In this document: positions 1-7,473 of the stretch, piece after piece
Layout: each line of letters opens with the position of its first letter
Position numbering within the stretch: position 1 is the first letter of the stretch
Assembly: GCA_021738405.1 (NCBI GenBank)
Contig: JAIPCC010000014.1
Coordinates: 1-39,462 of the forward strand
Direction of reading: 5' to 3'
Source of the DNA: Crocinitomicaceae bacterium
GTDB taxonomy: Bacteria > Bacteroidota > Bacteroidia > Flavobacteriales_D > Crocinitomicaceae
Length of the DNA stretch: 39,462 bases
The notes under the pieces: generated by a model
Told to the model about the DNA's origin: nothing
Databases searched by the model: none
The model's input: only the letters and a program-made list of their open reading frames with translations
Translations under genes and position numbers: made by a program

Positions 1-1863
1 CTGACGCTTTTATCCTCACTGAATAGCGCGTACCCGACATCATCATACGATAAATGCTTGCAATTGAGCAATTTTGCCAATCAGTCTTCATCAATTGGAA
101 CGCGTGGCATTCAGATGTCGGTGAATACAACTGGTTATACATCCGTTGTGTTGAATTTCATGCAGCGGGCTTCAAACCAAGCATCGCGTTGGGCGCGGAT
201 TGACTACAGTACCGATGGCAGTACGTGGAACACCGGTTTTTGGATCAATGCAGGGAGCCTCAGCCCAGATGGGCAATGGCAATCATATTGTGTCAATTTT
301 GGCACTGTGAGTGCTGCTGAGAACAATCCGAATTTCAAAGTGCGCATTGTATCGATTTTCAGTCCTTTGGCCTTTGATCAGTCCGACCAAACGAGCACTA
401 ATGCTGCCAATACCGCCTACATGATTGCTGCGAACTCCGCCGTTTTTTCACCTTCTTATAGCAACAACAGCAGGAATTATTCCACAAGTGGTGCATGGCG
501 CTTTGACAACATTAGTTTTGTAGCGCAAGCCATTCCCGTGTGGGCCAATACGCAGTTGGCAAGTCCCATGACAAGTACGTATGGAACACCTTCTTTGGGG
601 GTGGCTTATTCCCTGGCACTAGCAAACAGCTCGGTTCCAATAACGGTTACGCCTATTTTAGGTTTTGAAATATTTCAATGAGTCACTGGGCAATTGGCAA
701 GAGATTACAGATGCCCAAACGCCAATTGTTGTAGGGAAGGGCTATTTTGTGCAAAGTGCACAAGACGATACACTGGTATTCAATGGCGCAATGCTCAATA
801 ACGGCAGCTATACGATTCCTTGTACACGAACTGGCACCACCAATTATTACCGCGGATTTAACCTCGTGAGCAATCCTTATGCGTCTTACCTCGATTTCGA
901 TGCAGCAGTGCGAACCAATTTATTGCCAACTATGTGGTACCGAACGGCCGACGCTTTGCAAACCATGGTTTCGATACCTACAATGCGCAAAGTGGCTTGG
1001 GGACGAGTTTGAGCGGTATACCAGTTAGCCAATATGTGCCGCCGTTGCAATCCTTTTGGGTTAAAATTCCGGATGGCCATACAACGGGAAGCATTGGTTT
1101 TACAAATGCCATGCGCTCACATTTCACGAGCGGTTTTGAGGGCTTGAAAAGCAACGCTATAGACTTTACGGCCTTTGTAAGGCTCAATTTAGAAGATGGC
1201 CTCCGCAAAGACCAATTGCTTATTTATTTGGATCCGCAAGTAAGTTCGCAAGTCGATGGTTTTGATGCCGAAAAAATGTTGGTTGTCAACTACCCGCAGT
1301 GCTACACAATCGTGAATGGCAAGAAATTGGTGATCAATGCGCTCAAGTTGAGCAAAGCTCAAAATCAGACCCCACTCATTTTAGAGTTTCCGCAAGCTAA
1401 AGCTTATACGCTCAATGCGGTGGAGTTGAATATAGCTAATGGACTGATTCTTTTAGAGGACAAACAATTAGGTGTGTTTCAAGACCTCACGCTCGAGCCC
1501 AATTATACTTTCTTTGCGAGTAGCGGTGTCAATTCAACCCGTTTTGTGCTACACTTGAATGTGCCACTTAGTAATCCAAATAATCCTTTATTGGAGCCAG
1601 TTATTGCGGCGCAAGAAGTGGGTGTAAACATTGTTGTTTCGCTTACTTACGACACCCAAAACGATATCGCAATCGAGTTCGATCAAGCCTTTATGCCACA
1701 AGGCCTTCTAGAGCTCTTTGATCAAAGCGGCAGATTGGTCAGTCAAAAACAGATCGAACAGCATTATGAGCATTTACCTGCGCCTATGGTTAGTGGCTAT
1801 TACTTGCTCAGGGCAACAATGCAAGGTCAGGTTTATACACAGTCAATCATTATCAATCGTTAA
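1..1863 (+). pseudogene. T9SS type A sorting-domain surface protein, 3' part, frame-disrupted
   Basis: The reading frame is open from base 1, so the 5' end lies outside the window. Coding runs in frame 1 to about 660-680, continues in frame 2 from about 662 to about 950, then returns to frame 1 up to TAA at 1861-1863. The pieces fit one protein. The first holds a beta-rich domain ending in a YGTPS...ITVTPILGFE stretch typical of Bacteroidota adhesin modules. The second reads FNESLGNWQEIT, VGKGYFV and FNLVSNPYASYLDFD. The third continues with FDTYNAQSG, PPLQSFWVKI and a C-terminal sorting domain (LFDQSGRLVSQ, then SGYYLLRA, ending QSIIINR). Type A domains direct export through T9SS and surface anchoring. 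The frame changes could be sequencing or assembly errors, or real decay. At the first junction several dozen residues of the GFE-type domain also seem to be missing, so a collapse of repeats or a deletion is possible. Confidence 0.8.
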
Positions 1864-1873
1864 AAATCCAAAC

Positions 1874-2035
1874 ATGAAAAAGCAAAGTAAACCAGCGCCT
1901 ATTCAAGGGCCAGCAAGCAAAAAGCCATATGTTGCAGCGCAAGTGACAAGGGTTCAAATAGACCATGAAATCTCTTTAGTGATGAGCTCCGAAAGCCCCA
2001 TACCACCGCCGGAGTTCATCCGTTTGATCATGTAG
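1874..2035 (+). CDS. Small hypothetical protein, 53 aa
   Basis: The ATG lies 10 bases after the stop of the preceding surface-protein gene. The product is 53 residues: a lysine-rich start (MKKQSK), a KKPYVAAQVTRVQI centre, and a proline-rich tail (SPIPPPEF) ending RLIM. Short Bacteroidota peptides of the form K-K-x-Y-x-x-P-x-V-x-x-x-x-I-x-x-E are common, often have no assigned role, and often lie near surface-protein genes; this one resembles that pattern. I see no signal peptide and no membrane segment. A strong hairpin terminator follows within 45 bases, so it is probably the last cistron of the surface-protein transcript. The longer frame starting at 1718 lies inside the upstream gene and is not the likely start. 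No function can be assigned. Confidence 0.55.
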   Translation: MKKQSKPAPIQGPASKKPYVAAQVTRVQIDHEISLVMSSESPIPPPEFIRLIM

Positions 2036-2075
2036 CGGCAGGCTGATCCACTCATCCGTTCTGTTTGCTACACAA

Positions 2076-2103
2076 AAAAGGCCCATCAAACGATGGGCCT
2101 TTT
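2076..2103. terminator. Bidirectional intrinsic terminator
   Basis: GGCCCATC at 2080-2087 pairs with GATGGGCC at 2092-2099 around a 4-base loop. An A run (2074-2079) precedes the stem and TTTT (2100-2103) follows it, so the hairpin has a U-tract on either strand. It sits between the convergent 53-aa gene (+) and the PorP/SprF-like gene (-) and can terminate both. Confidence 0.85.
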
Positions 2104-2127
2104 CTATTGAATAGACTTGATCTTTTG

Positions 2128-3150
2128 TTACTTCATGCGCGACTGCGCATTGAATTTCTTGAAGTTCAGTAAAGATTTGAAATAGATTTCTACGCCGCCT
2201 ATGCCACCAGTTGCTTGGTTGAGCTTAGAGGTGTTGGCGTCAAAGGATAAGCCAAAACGGAATTGCGATACTTTCATGCCGAAAGTAGCAACCACTGCAT
2301 CGCCATGACGGTAGTAAACGCCGTAATTGACGCAGTTTGATTTGTTGATACCAGTGATTTTAGAACCTTCTTTGATGGTATTCTCAAAAGTAACACCTGC
2401 GGTAAGGCTGTTGGTGTTGCTGGTGCGGAAGAATACAAAATTGGGTTGGATGCGAAAGTCTGGGTTTTTGGTTGCCAAATCGGCACCACCTTGCAAGACC
2501 ATTTGCATGTACATTTTGTCGCCGCTGAAAGACCAAGCCATTTTGGGTTTGATCAGGTGATTGAGCGCATAACCTGCATAGAAGGAAGAGCGGTTGTTGA
2601 TTTGGTGCTGAAAATAGATACCTGTTCCGAGGTCCATGGTGGCGTAACTGCCGTTGATACTGTTTTCTACAGAGGTAGCAGGATTAAATACAGAACCATC
2701 CCATTGGTTTTCCCAAGTCTGACCCGAACGATCTGAAGCTTGCTGAATAAAACCTGGTGCAACCCCGATGCTGAGTTTATTTTGGCGATCTAGGGCCAAA
2801 GTATAATTCAACGGAAGCGACACGCTTAGGGTAGTTAGGTTGGCAGCACCTGTTTGGTCTGAGAGGATGCTGAAACCTACACCAAAGTTGTTGCGATTGG
2901 CCAAGCCTTCTTCTTTGATTTTGAATTCGCCGTTGATGAAGTTGCTGCGCATGCCAACGCCTGCTTCCGGAACGGTTAGCCATTGGGAGCGGTGATTGGC
3001 AAAAAAGCTCATGTCTCCGGGACCAGTAGCTACTGCTCCGGGGTTGTAGATCATTTGCGATTGCGACCAATTAGAAATAATGCGGTCGTGCTGTGCGGTG
3101 GCGCTGAAGGCACCTGCAAAAGTCAGGGCTAAGTATAGTGTGCGTTTCAT
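2128..3150 (-). CDS. PorP/SprF family T9SS outer-membrane protein
   Basis: The product is 340 residues. It has a signal peptide (MKRTLYLALTFAGAFSATAQ) followed by the PorP/SprF hallmark region: QHDRIISNWSQSQMIYNPGAV, then SFFANHRSQW near residues 50-58. The remainder alternates short hydrophobic and polar stretches, as expected of an outer-membrane beta-barrel (YFQHQINNRSSFYAGYALNHL, RFGLSFDAN). Characterised members help export or anchor particular T9SS cargo; SprF, for example, is needed for SprB. The gene upstream, only 4 bases away on the same strand, encodes a type B T9SS substrate. Cargo and partner barrel are therefore probably co-transcribed. I cannot tell whether this is the core PorP or a cargo-specific paralogue; the pairing favours a paralogue. 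Confidence 0.9.
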   Translation of the reverse strand: MKRTLYLALTFAGAFSATAQHDRIISNWSQSQMIYNPGAVATGPGDMSFFANHRSQWLTVPEAGVGMRSNFINGEFKIKEEGLANRNNFGVGFSILSDQTGAANLTTLSVSLPLNYTLALDRQNKLSIGVAPGFIQQASDRSGQTWENQWDGSVFNPATSVENSINGSYATMDLGTGIYFQHQINNRSSFYAGYALNHLIKPKMAWSFSGDKMYMQMVLQGGADLATKNPDFRIQPNFVFFRTSNTNSLTAGVTFENTIKEGSKITGINKSNCVNYGVYYRHGDAVVATFGMKVSQFRFGLSFDANTSKLNQATGGIGGVEIYFKSLLNFKKFNAQSRMK

Positions 3151-3154
3151 GTGC

Positions 3155-4099
3155 TTATCTGAATAGGGTAACGTTTCCTTTGCGCGAACCTGAGCGGCCG
3201 TCGATGGTGCGGAAGTTGAGAATATAAGTGTAAGTAGCAGGGTTCATGGCCTTGCCTTTGTAGGTGCCGTCCCAGCCTTCTTTGACGTCGGTAGTGCGGA
3301 ATACTTGCTGTCCGTAGCGATTGAAAACGCGCAGGTCGATTTCTGCCAAAGCACCACCTTCTTCGTAGCCATTGGCAAAGTTGCCATCTGCATCTACGTT
3401 GGACAACACGCGGAAGAAATCGTTTTCGCCGTCGTCGTTCGGAGAGAAGGAATTCGGAAGTTCAATTTTGACTTGGTTGGCAAAATTGACAGTAACCAAT
3501 ACGGTGTCGTAAGCAAAGCAGCCATTGAGGCCGTACTGAACAACATAATAAGTCGTGTAAAAAGGCGTGACAGTTAGCGAATCGCCAGCAATACAAGTTG
3601 TGCAACCCGGGATGCTATCTGCAGCCACGCCACTCGGATACCAAGTCAGGTTGCCGCCAAAAGGAGCACCTTCTGCATATAAGTAGGCTTCTTGGAACAT
3701 ATCGATGGTGGTGTCTGGAATCACGACATACACACCAGCAAGTGTATCAGAAATTGTGCTGCTTACAGTTGGCATCGGAAGAACCGTTACAAATTGCGTA
3801 ATGGTACTCACGGCGCCTTGCGCATTGGTGGCTGTTAACGTTATGGCAAACGGACCAGTTGTGCTGGCAGTATTGAAACAAATTGGACCTGGGTTTTGAC
3901 CTACAAAAGTAGCTGGCGTGGCATTTTGGAATGTCCAGAGGTAGGCGAGGTCGTCGCCGGTGGAGTTATTGACCACGTAAATACAGTCTCCTTGACAGAG
4001 GATGTTGTCGGGGTCAGAAACCGTAAAATTAGCAGATGGGGCCTGTGCATAGCTGAGCCACGCAAAACAGGAAATAAAAAATAAAGATAAAGCTTTCAT
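3155..4099 (-). CDS. Secreted PKD-like protein with T9SS type B (gliding-motility) C-terminal domain
   Basis: The product is 314 residues from the ATG at 4099 (MKALSLFFISCFAWLSYAQ), which begins a clean signal peptide. An in-frame ATG seven codons upstream (4120) would only add a short charged extension. Residues about 20-105 look like a PKD-type immunoglobulin fold (LAYLWTFQNATPATF, FAITLTATNAQG). The last 95 or so residues are the CHU_C/type B sorting domain: LPNSFSPNDDGENDFFRV, IDLRVFNRYGQQVFRT, WDGTYKGKAMNPATYTYIL and RKGNVTLFR. This domain targets proteins to T9SS. Four cysteines lie in the middle region (CQGDC and CTTC). It is the first gene of a two-gene operon with the PorP/SprF-like gene. 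Its ligand or surface role is unknown. Confidence 0.9.
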   Translation of the reverse strand: MKALSLFFISCFAWLSYAQAPSANFTVSDPDNILCQGDCIYVVNNSTGDDLAYLWTFQNATPATFVGQNPGPICFNTASTTGPFAITLTATNAQGAVSTITQFVTVLPMPTVSSTISDTLAGVYVVIPDTTIDMFQEAYLYAEGAPFGGNLTWYPSGVAADSIPGCTTCIAGDSLTVTPFYTTYYVVQYGLNGCFAYDTVLVTVNFANQVKIELPNSFSPNDDGENDFFRVLSNVDADGNFANGYEEGGALAEIDLRVFNRYGQQVFRTTDVKEGWDGTYKGKAMNPATYTYILNFRTIDGRSGSRKGNVTLFR

Positions 4100-4125
4100 A
4101 CGCTTGTTAAAGATGTACAATCATA

Positions 4126-4133
4126 CGAAAGTA
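4126..4133 (-). promoter_or_regulatory. Possible -7 box of the type B substrate/PorP-like operon
   Basis: On the minus strand this reads TACTTTCG, one mismatch from the Bacteroidota -7 consensus TAnnTTTG. It lies 26 bases upstream of the ATG at 4099. No convincing -33 element was found. Confidence 0.3.
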
Positions 4134-4149
4134 CGCAAAAAAGTTTCAA

Positions 4150-5022
4150 TTAATGCAAATCTTGCGCTCCTAACAAGAGAATCAGCTCTTTGGCAGCCGC
4201 TACATCGTGCACCCGAAAGAGCCGTGCGCCTTTGGTGTAGGCAAGCGTATTGAGGATGCTCGTGCCGTTGAGGGCCTCGTCTGCACTACAATTGAGCACT
4301 TTTGTAATCATAGATTTTCTAGATACACCAACGAGCAGTGGCGCGCCGAGTAAATGCAGGTGCTCGAGTTTTTGCAGCAATTCGTGGTTTTCAGCAAGGC
4401 TCTTGCCAAATCCAAATCCTGGGTCAATGATGACGTCTGTGCAGCCAAGCGCTTGTAGGGCAGCGCGTTTTTCAGAAAGAAACGAAAGCGCATCGCTCAC
4501 AATTCCTTTTTCTTTGAGAAAAGATTGGGCGGTATTGTTTTGCTCTGCGCGGTTGTAATTGAGGATGTACGGAATTTTTGCTTGCGCCACCACTGGCCAA
4601 AGCGTAGGGTCGAACTGACCCGCCGAAATATCGTTGATCAGATCCGTGCCTTGGTCGATGCCGAATTGCGCCACCTCACCATAATAGGTGTCTAAGGAAA
4701 GTAAAGTGTCGGGAAAGGCTTTTTTAAGCAGTAAAATGGTGTCTGCCAAACGGTCTATTTCTTCTGGTGCTGTAGCAATTTGTGCGTTGGGGCGGGTAGA
4801 GCTCGCGCCGATGTCTAAGATGTGTGCGCCAGCAGTGATCATGGCGCTTGCGCGTTCGAGGAGTTGGTCAGGATGAATGACACGGCTTTGCGCATAGAAG
4901 GAATCGGGCGTCATATTCAAAATTCCCATTATCTTTGGTTGACCAAAATCGTGGAGTTGCCCTTTGATGTTCAAAAAGCGACTTTTCTGAAATACGGTAC
5001 TTTGTTCCTTAGCTTGACTCAT
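4150..5022 (-). CDS. folP: Dihydropteroate synthase
   Basis: This enzyme joins p-aminobenzoate to hydroxymethyl-dihydropterin diphosphate in folate synthesis. The product is 290 residues, a normal length. Family motifs occur in order: IMGILNMTPDSF (31-42), ILDIGASSTRP, LSLDTYY, LINDIS, IIDPGFGFGKS, GVSRKSM and FRVHDV. These keep the expected pterin, phosphate and pABA contacts: the Asp of LDTYY, the Asn of NDIS, the Asp of DPGFGFG, the Arg of STRP, Ser-Arg-Lys, and Arg-His of RVHD. Two segments are atypical. The usual DSFSDGG loop reads DSFYAQS, and the usual MHM stretch reads LNYN. The minus-strand ATG at 5022 overlaps the start codon of the divergent DUF1599 gene. A good -7 box lies 23 bases upstream, inside that gene. 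Confidence 0.95.
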   Translation of the reverse strand: MSQAKEQSTVFQKSRFLNIKGQLHDFGQPKIMGILNMTPDSFYAQSRVIHPDQLLERASAMITAGAHILDIGASSTRPNAQIATAPEEIDRLADTILLLKKAFPDTLLSLDTYYGEVAQFGIDQGTDLINDISAGQFDPTLWPVVAQAKIPYILNYNRAEQNNTAQSFLKEKGIVSDALSFLSEKRAALQALGCTDVIIDPGFGFGKSLAENHELLQKLEHLHLLGAPLLVGVSRKSMITKVLNCSADEALNGTSILNTLAYTKGARLFRVHDVAAAKELILLLGAQDLH

Positions 5023-5560
5023 GACACAAACGCAAATTCAATACACAAATGTAATGACTATTTGTCGAGAGATTTTCGAAAAAAAAACACTCGACTACGG
5101 CTTGTCTTGGCGCATTTTACGCCCAAGTTCCCTGACCGATCAATTATTCATCAAAGCACAGCGCATCCGCACCATTCAAGAAACCGGTAAAAACCTGGTT
5201 GGCGAATCCTTTGAAGACGCATTTCAAGCCATTGTCAATTATTGTATCATGGCTATTATCCAAGTGCGCGAGCCTGCTGGTCTTCAAGACACCATGCAAG
5301 CCCAAGAAGCTATTGCGCGCTACCACCAAATTGCCGCCGAAGCACAAGCGCTGATGGAACGCAAAAACCACGATTACGGCGAGGCCTGGCGCGACATGCG
5401 CGTGAGTTCTCTCACCGACCTCATTCTAAGTAAAATTCTGCGCATCAAGCAAATCGAAGACAACGCAGGTGCTACTCAAGTTTCAGAAGGGGTAGAGGGC
5501 AATTATTTTGACATGCTCAACTACAGCGTTTTTGCGCTCATTCACTTAGAAAATTGTTAA
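5021..5560 (+). CDS. DUF1599 domain-containing protein (tandem-repeat fold)
   Basis: The product is 179 residues with two copies of the DUF1599 motif. The first is KKTLDYGLSWRILRPSSLTD followed by KAQRIRTI; the second is KNHDYGEAWRDMRVSSLTD followed by KILRIKQIED. Each copy is followed by a helix of the type FQAIVNYCIMAII or FDMLNYSVFALI. To my recollection the family has been linked to nucleotide modification or metabolism in comparative genomics, but no reaction is established. In Bacteroidota it commonly lies beside folP and upstream of a DoxX-type gene and tpiA, as here. The ATG at 5021 fits the family N-terminus, although an in-frame ATG at 5054 is possible. The start overlaps that of folP on the opposite strand by two bases, so its promoter must lie inside folP. 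Confidence 0.88.
   Translation: MTQTQIQYTNVMTICREIFEKKTLDYGLSWRILRPSSLTDQLFIKAQRIRTIQETGKNLVGESFEDAFQAIVNYCIMAIIQVREPAGLQDTMQAQEAIARYHQIAAEAQALMERKNHDYGEAWRDMRVSSLTDLILSKILRIKQIEDNAGATQVSEGVEGNYFDMLNYSVFALIHLENC
5046..5053 (-). promoter_or_regulatory. -7 promoter box for folP
   Basis: On the minus strand this is TACATTTG, a full match to TAnnTTTG, 23 bases upstream of the folP ATG. It lies inside the divergent DUF1599 coding region, so the folP leader would be antisense to the start of that gene. Confidence 0.5.
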
Positions 5561-5622
5561 GAGGCTGTTAAAGTGCGCTATCTTCTCGTCCTGACACCTA
5601 AATTTACCTCAAAACGAACCCT

Positions 5623-6711
5623 ATGCAACCAATAGAACGTTACCTTCCCTGGACCATCCGCATCTTAATTGCAGGTCTTTTTCTCGTCTCGGCCTATGGC
5701 AAAATTTATCCGGACCCCTCGGCTTACGGCACCATTTCTATGTTTGAAATCAAGCAGCTCTATCCGATGGGGTTCTCTGTGGAGTTGGCCAAAATCTTTT
5801 CGCGCGCTTTAATTGGCGTCGAGTTTGGTCTCGGCTTGCTCTTGCTTTTTCCTTTTGAGCTCAAAAAATGGGTTATTCCAGCACTCATTGCCATGTTGGC
5901 TGTGTTCGTCATCCACCTCTCTATAGAAATTATCAACACCGGTAACAAAGGCAATTGCGGTTGCTTTGGCGCCCTTTTACCCATGACCCCTTTAGAAGCT
6001 ATCATGAAAAACGTCCTCTCTATCGGCCTTTTGGCCATTCTCTGGAAACGCTACGGCGCCCACCTCCCTGAACGCTCCAACATTTGGTTTTTGACCACCA
6101 TTTTAAGTGTTTGTATGTTGCTGATGTTTGTCTTCATTCCAACGTACAAGGCCGCAACTGTTGTCGATAATTCAAGCACAACAGAAACGCCCGCACCAAC
6201 AAATTCAGCGCCTCAAGCTACTGCTGGCCCCGATACCACACAAGCGGTGAAGACGCCAGCGGGCAAAGACACCACCAAAGTCGCCAAGCCCAAAGATTTA
6301 GGCCCTAAACCCAAAAAATCGGGCTACGAAAAATATTTTGCCAATATCAACGAAGGTAAAAAACTGCTTTGCTTCTTTGCCCCGAGCTGTGATCACTGCC
6401 GCGCCACTGCCAAGCAACTGACCGCACTTAAAAACAGCACGCCTGGTTTCCCTGAAATTCAAATCCTATTCATGGACGAAGCCGCAGAAGAAATCCCGGA
6501 CTTCTTTAAGTTTGCTGGTGCTTCTTATTCGCATAAAGTTCTTGATATTATTGAATTCTGGAGCGTTTTAGGCGGTAATCGCGACGTGCCTGGTGTGGCT
6601 TATTTGTGGAATGGCAACTTAGTTAAAATGTATCATGGCCCTGAGGGTGCAGACGCTTTCAACAAAGAAGACTTGAAAACCCAATTGCAAAAGCAAAAGT
6701 TGCGCAATTAA
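5623..6711 (+). CDS. DoxX/MauE-like membrane protein with C-terminal thioredoxin-like domain (BT_3928 type)
   Basis: The product is 362 residues. The N-terminal half has about five membrane helices in the DoxX/MauE pattern (WTIRILIAGLFLVSAYGKIY, then FGLGLLLLFPF, WVIPALIAMLAVFVI, AIMKNVLSIGLLAILW, FLTTILSVCMLLMFVFI). It includes a GNCGCFG motif at the end of the third helix, like the cysteine pair of MauE-type proteins. A Thr/Pro/Lys-rich linker (about 185-240) leads to a thioredoxin-like domain with the redox-type motif C256-D-H-C259 (FFAPSCDHCRATAKQL). The likely role is moving electrons or handling disulfides across the inner membrane, by analogy with MauE and thioredoxin partners. That is inference. 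It sits 62 bases after DUF1599 and 18 before tpiA, the usual Bacteroidota neighbourhood. Confidence 0.85.
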   Translation: MQPIERYLPWTIRILIAGLFLVSAYGKIYPDPSAYGTISMFEIKQLYPMGFSVELAKIFSRALIGVEFGLGLLLLFPFELKKWVIPALIAMLAVFVIHLSIEIINTGNKGNCGCFGALLPMTPLEAIMKNVLSIGLLAILWKRYGAHLPERSNIWFLTTILSVCMLLMFVFIPTYKAATVVDNSSTTETPAPTNSAPQATAGPDTTQAVKTPAGKDTTKVAKPKDLGPKPKKSGYEKYFANINEGKKLLCFFAPSCDHCRATAKQLTALKNSTPGFPEIQILFMDEAAEEIPDFFKFAGASYSHKVLDIIEFWSVLGGNRDVPGVAYLWNGNLVKMYHGPEGADAFNKEDLKTQLQKQKLRN

Positions 6712-6717
6712 AAGTCT

Positions 6718-6725
6718 TATTTTCG
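6718..6725 (+). promoter_or_regulatory. Possible -7 box just before tpiA
   Basis: TATTTTCG, one mismatch from TAnnTTTG, ends 4 bases before the tpiA ATG. If used, transcription would start at or next to the ATG, giving a leaderless mRNA. The same spacing occurs before two other genes in the window. Confidence 0.35.
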
Positions 6726-6729
6726 TTCC

Positions 6730-7473
6730 ATGCGAAAAAAAATCCTCGCGGCAAATTGGAAAATGAATTTGACGCAACAACAAGTGACAAACTGGTTTGG
6801 GGAATTCAATGACCTCAATTGGAAAAGTCCACATACGGAATTACGTATTTATCCATCGTCAATTTACCTTAAAGAATTGGTGTCCTCGGGTGTGCATACG
6901 GGTGCACAAAATGTGTATTTCGAAGCCAGCGGCGCCTACACAGGTGAGCTCTCTATTGAACAGCTTCAAAGCATTGGTGCACAGTCTGTACTGATCGGTC
7001 ATTCCGAGCGCCGGCAACTATTCAATGAAGACGACGCACTCCTTGCTCAAAAAGTGAACGCTTGCGCAACAGCCAGTTTTCCGTTTGTACTTTGCTGTGG
7101 CGAGGTCATTGATACCAGAACAGCTTGTGCACATATAGAATTTGTGTTGGCCCAACTTTCTGAAAATCTGCAACGCTTGTCTGCAACAGACCTCCATTTA
7201 CTGGTGGTGGCTTATGAACCCATCTGGGCTATAGGCAGCGGTTTAAGTGCCGACCTCGAACAAATCACTGAAATGCATCAAGCCATTCGAAACCATTTGG
7301 TTGGCCTTTACGGTGCAGCGGGCGAGCAAGTGCCTATTTTGTACGGTGGTAGCGTCAATGCGGCTAATGCGCAAGCAATTTTCAGCTGTCCGAACGTCGA
7401 TGGCGCATTGGTTGGCGGCGCGTCGCTCGACCCACTTATTTTTAATCAACTTTGGCAAGCACTTCAAGCATGA
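6730..7473 (+). CDS. tpiA: Triose-phosphate isomerase
   Basis: The enzyme interconverts dihydroxyacetone phosphate and glyceraldehyde 3-phosphate in glycolysis and gluconeogenesis. The product is 247 residues, close to the usual 250. The start AANWKMN carries catalytic Lys11. LIGHSERR holds the catalytic His, and VVAYEPIWAIGSG is the active-site motif with the catalytic Glu and the start of loop 6. The phosphate-binding segments YGGSVNAAN and DGALVGGASL close the barrel. There is no sign of truncation. Its stop overlaps the prmA start (ATGA), implying coupled translation. Confidence 0.97.
   Translation: MRKKILAANWKMNLTQQQVTNWFGEFNDLNWKSPHTELRIYPSSIYLKELVSSGVHTGAQNVYFEASGAYTGELSIEQLQSIGAQSVLIGHSERRQLFNEDDALLAQKVNACATASFPFVLCCGEVIDTRTACAHIEFVLAQLSENLQRLSATDLHLLVVAYEPIWAIGSGLSADLEQITEMHQAIRNHLVGLYGAAGEQVPILYGGSVNAANAQAIFSCPNVDGALVGGASLDPLIFNQLWQALQA

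Noticed and set aside
640-700. Programmed ribosomal frameshift in the first gene
   Set aside because: No slippery heptamer with a downstream hairpin was found, and two opposite shifts would be needed. Error or decay is simpler.
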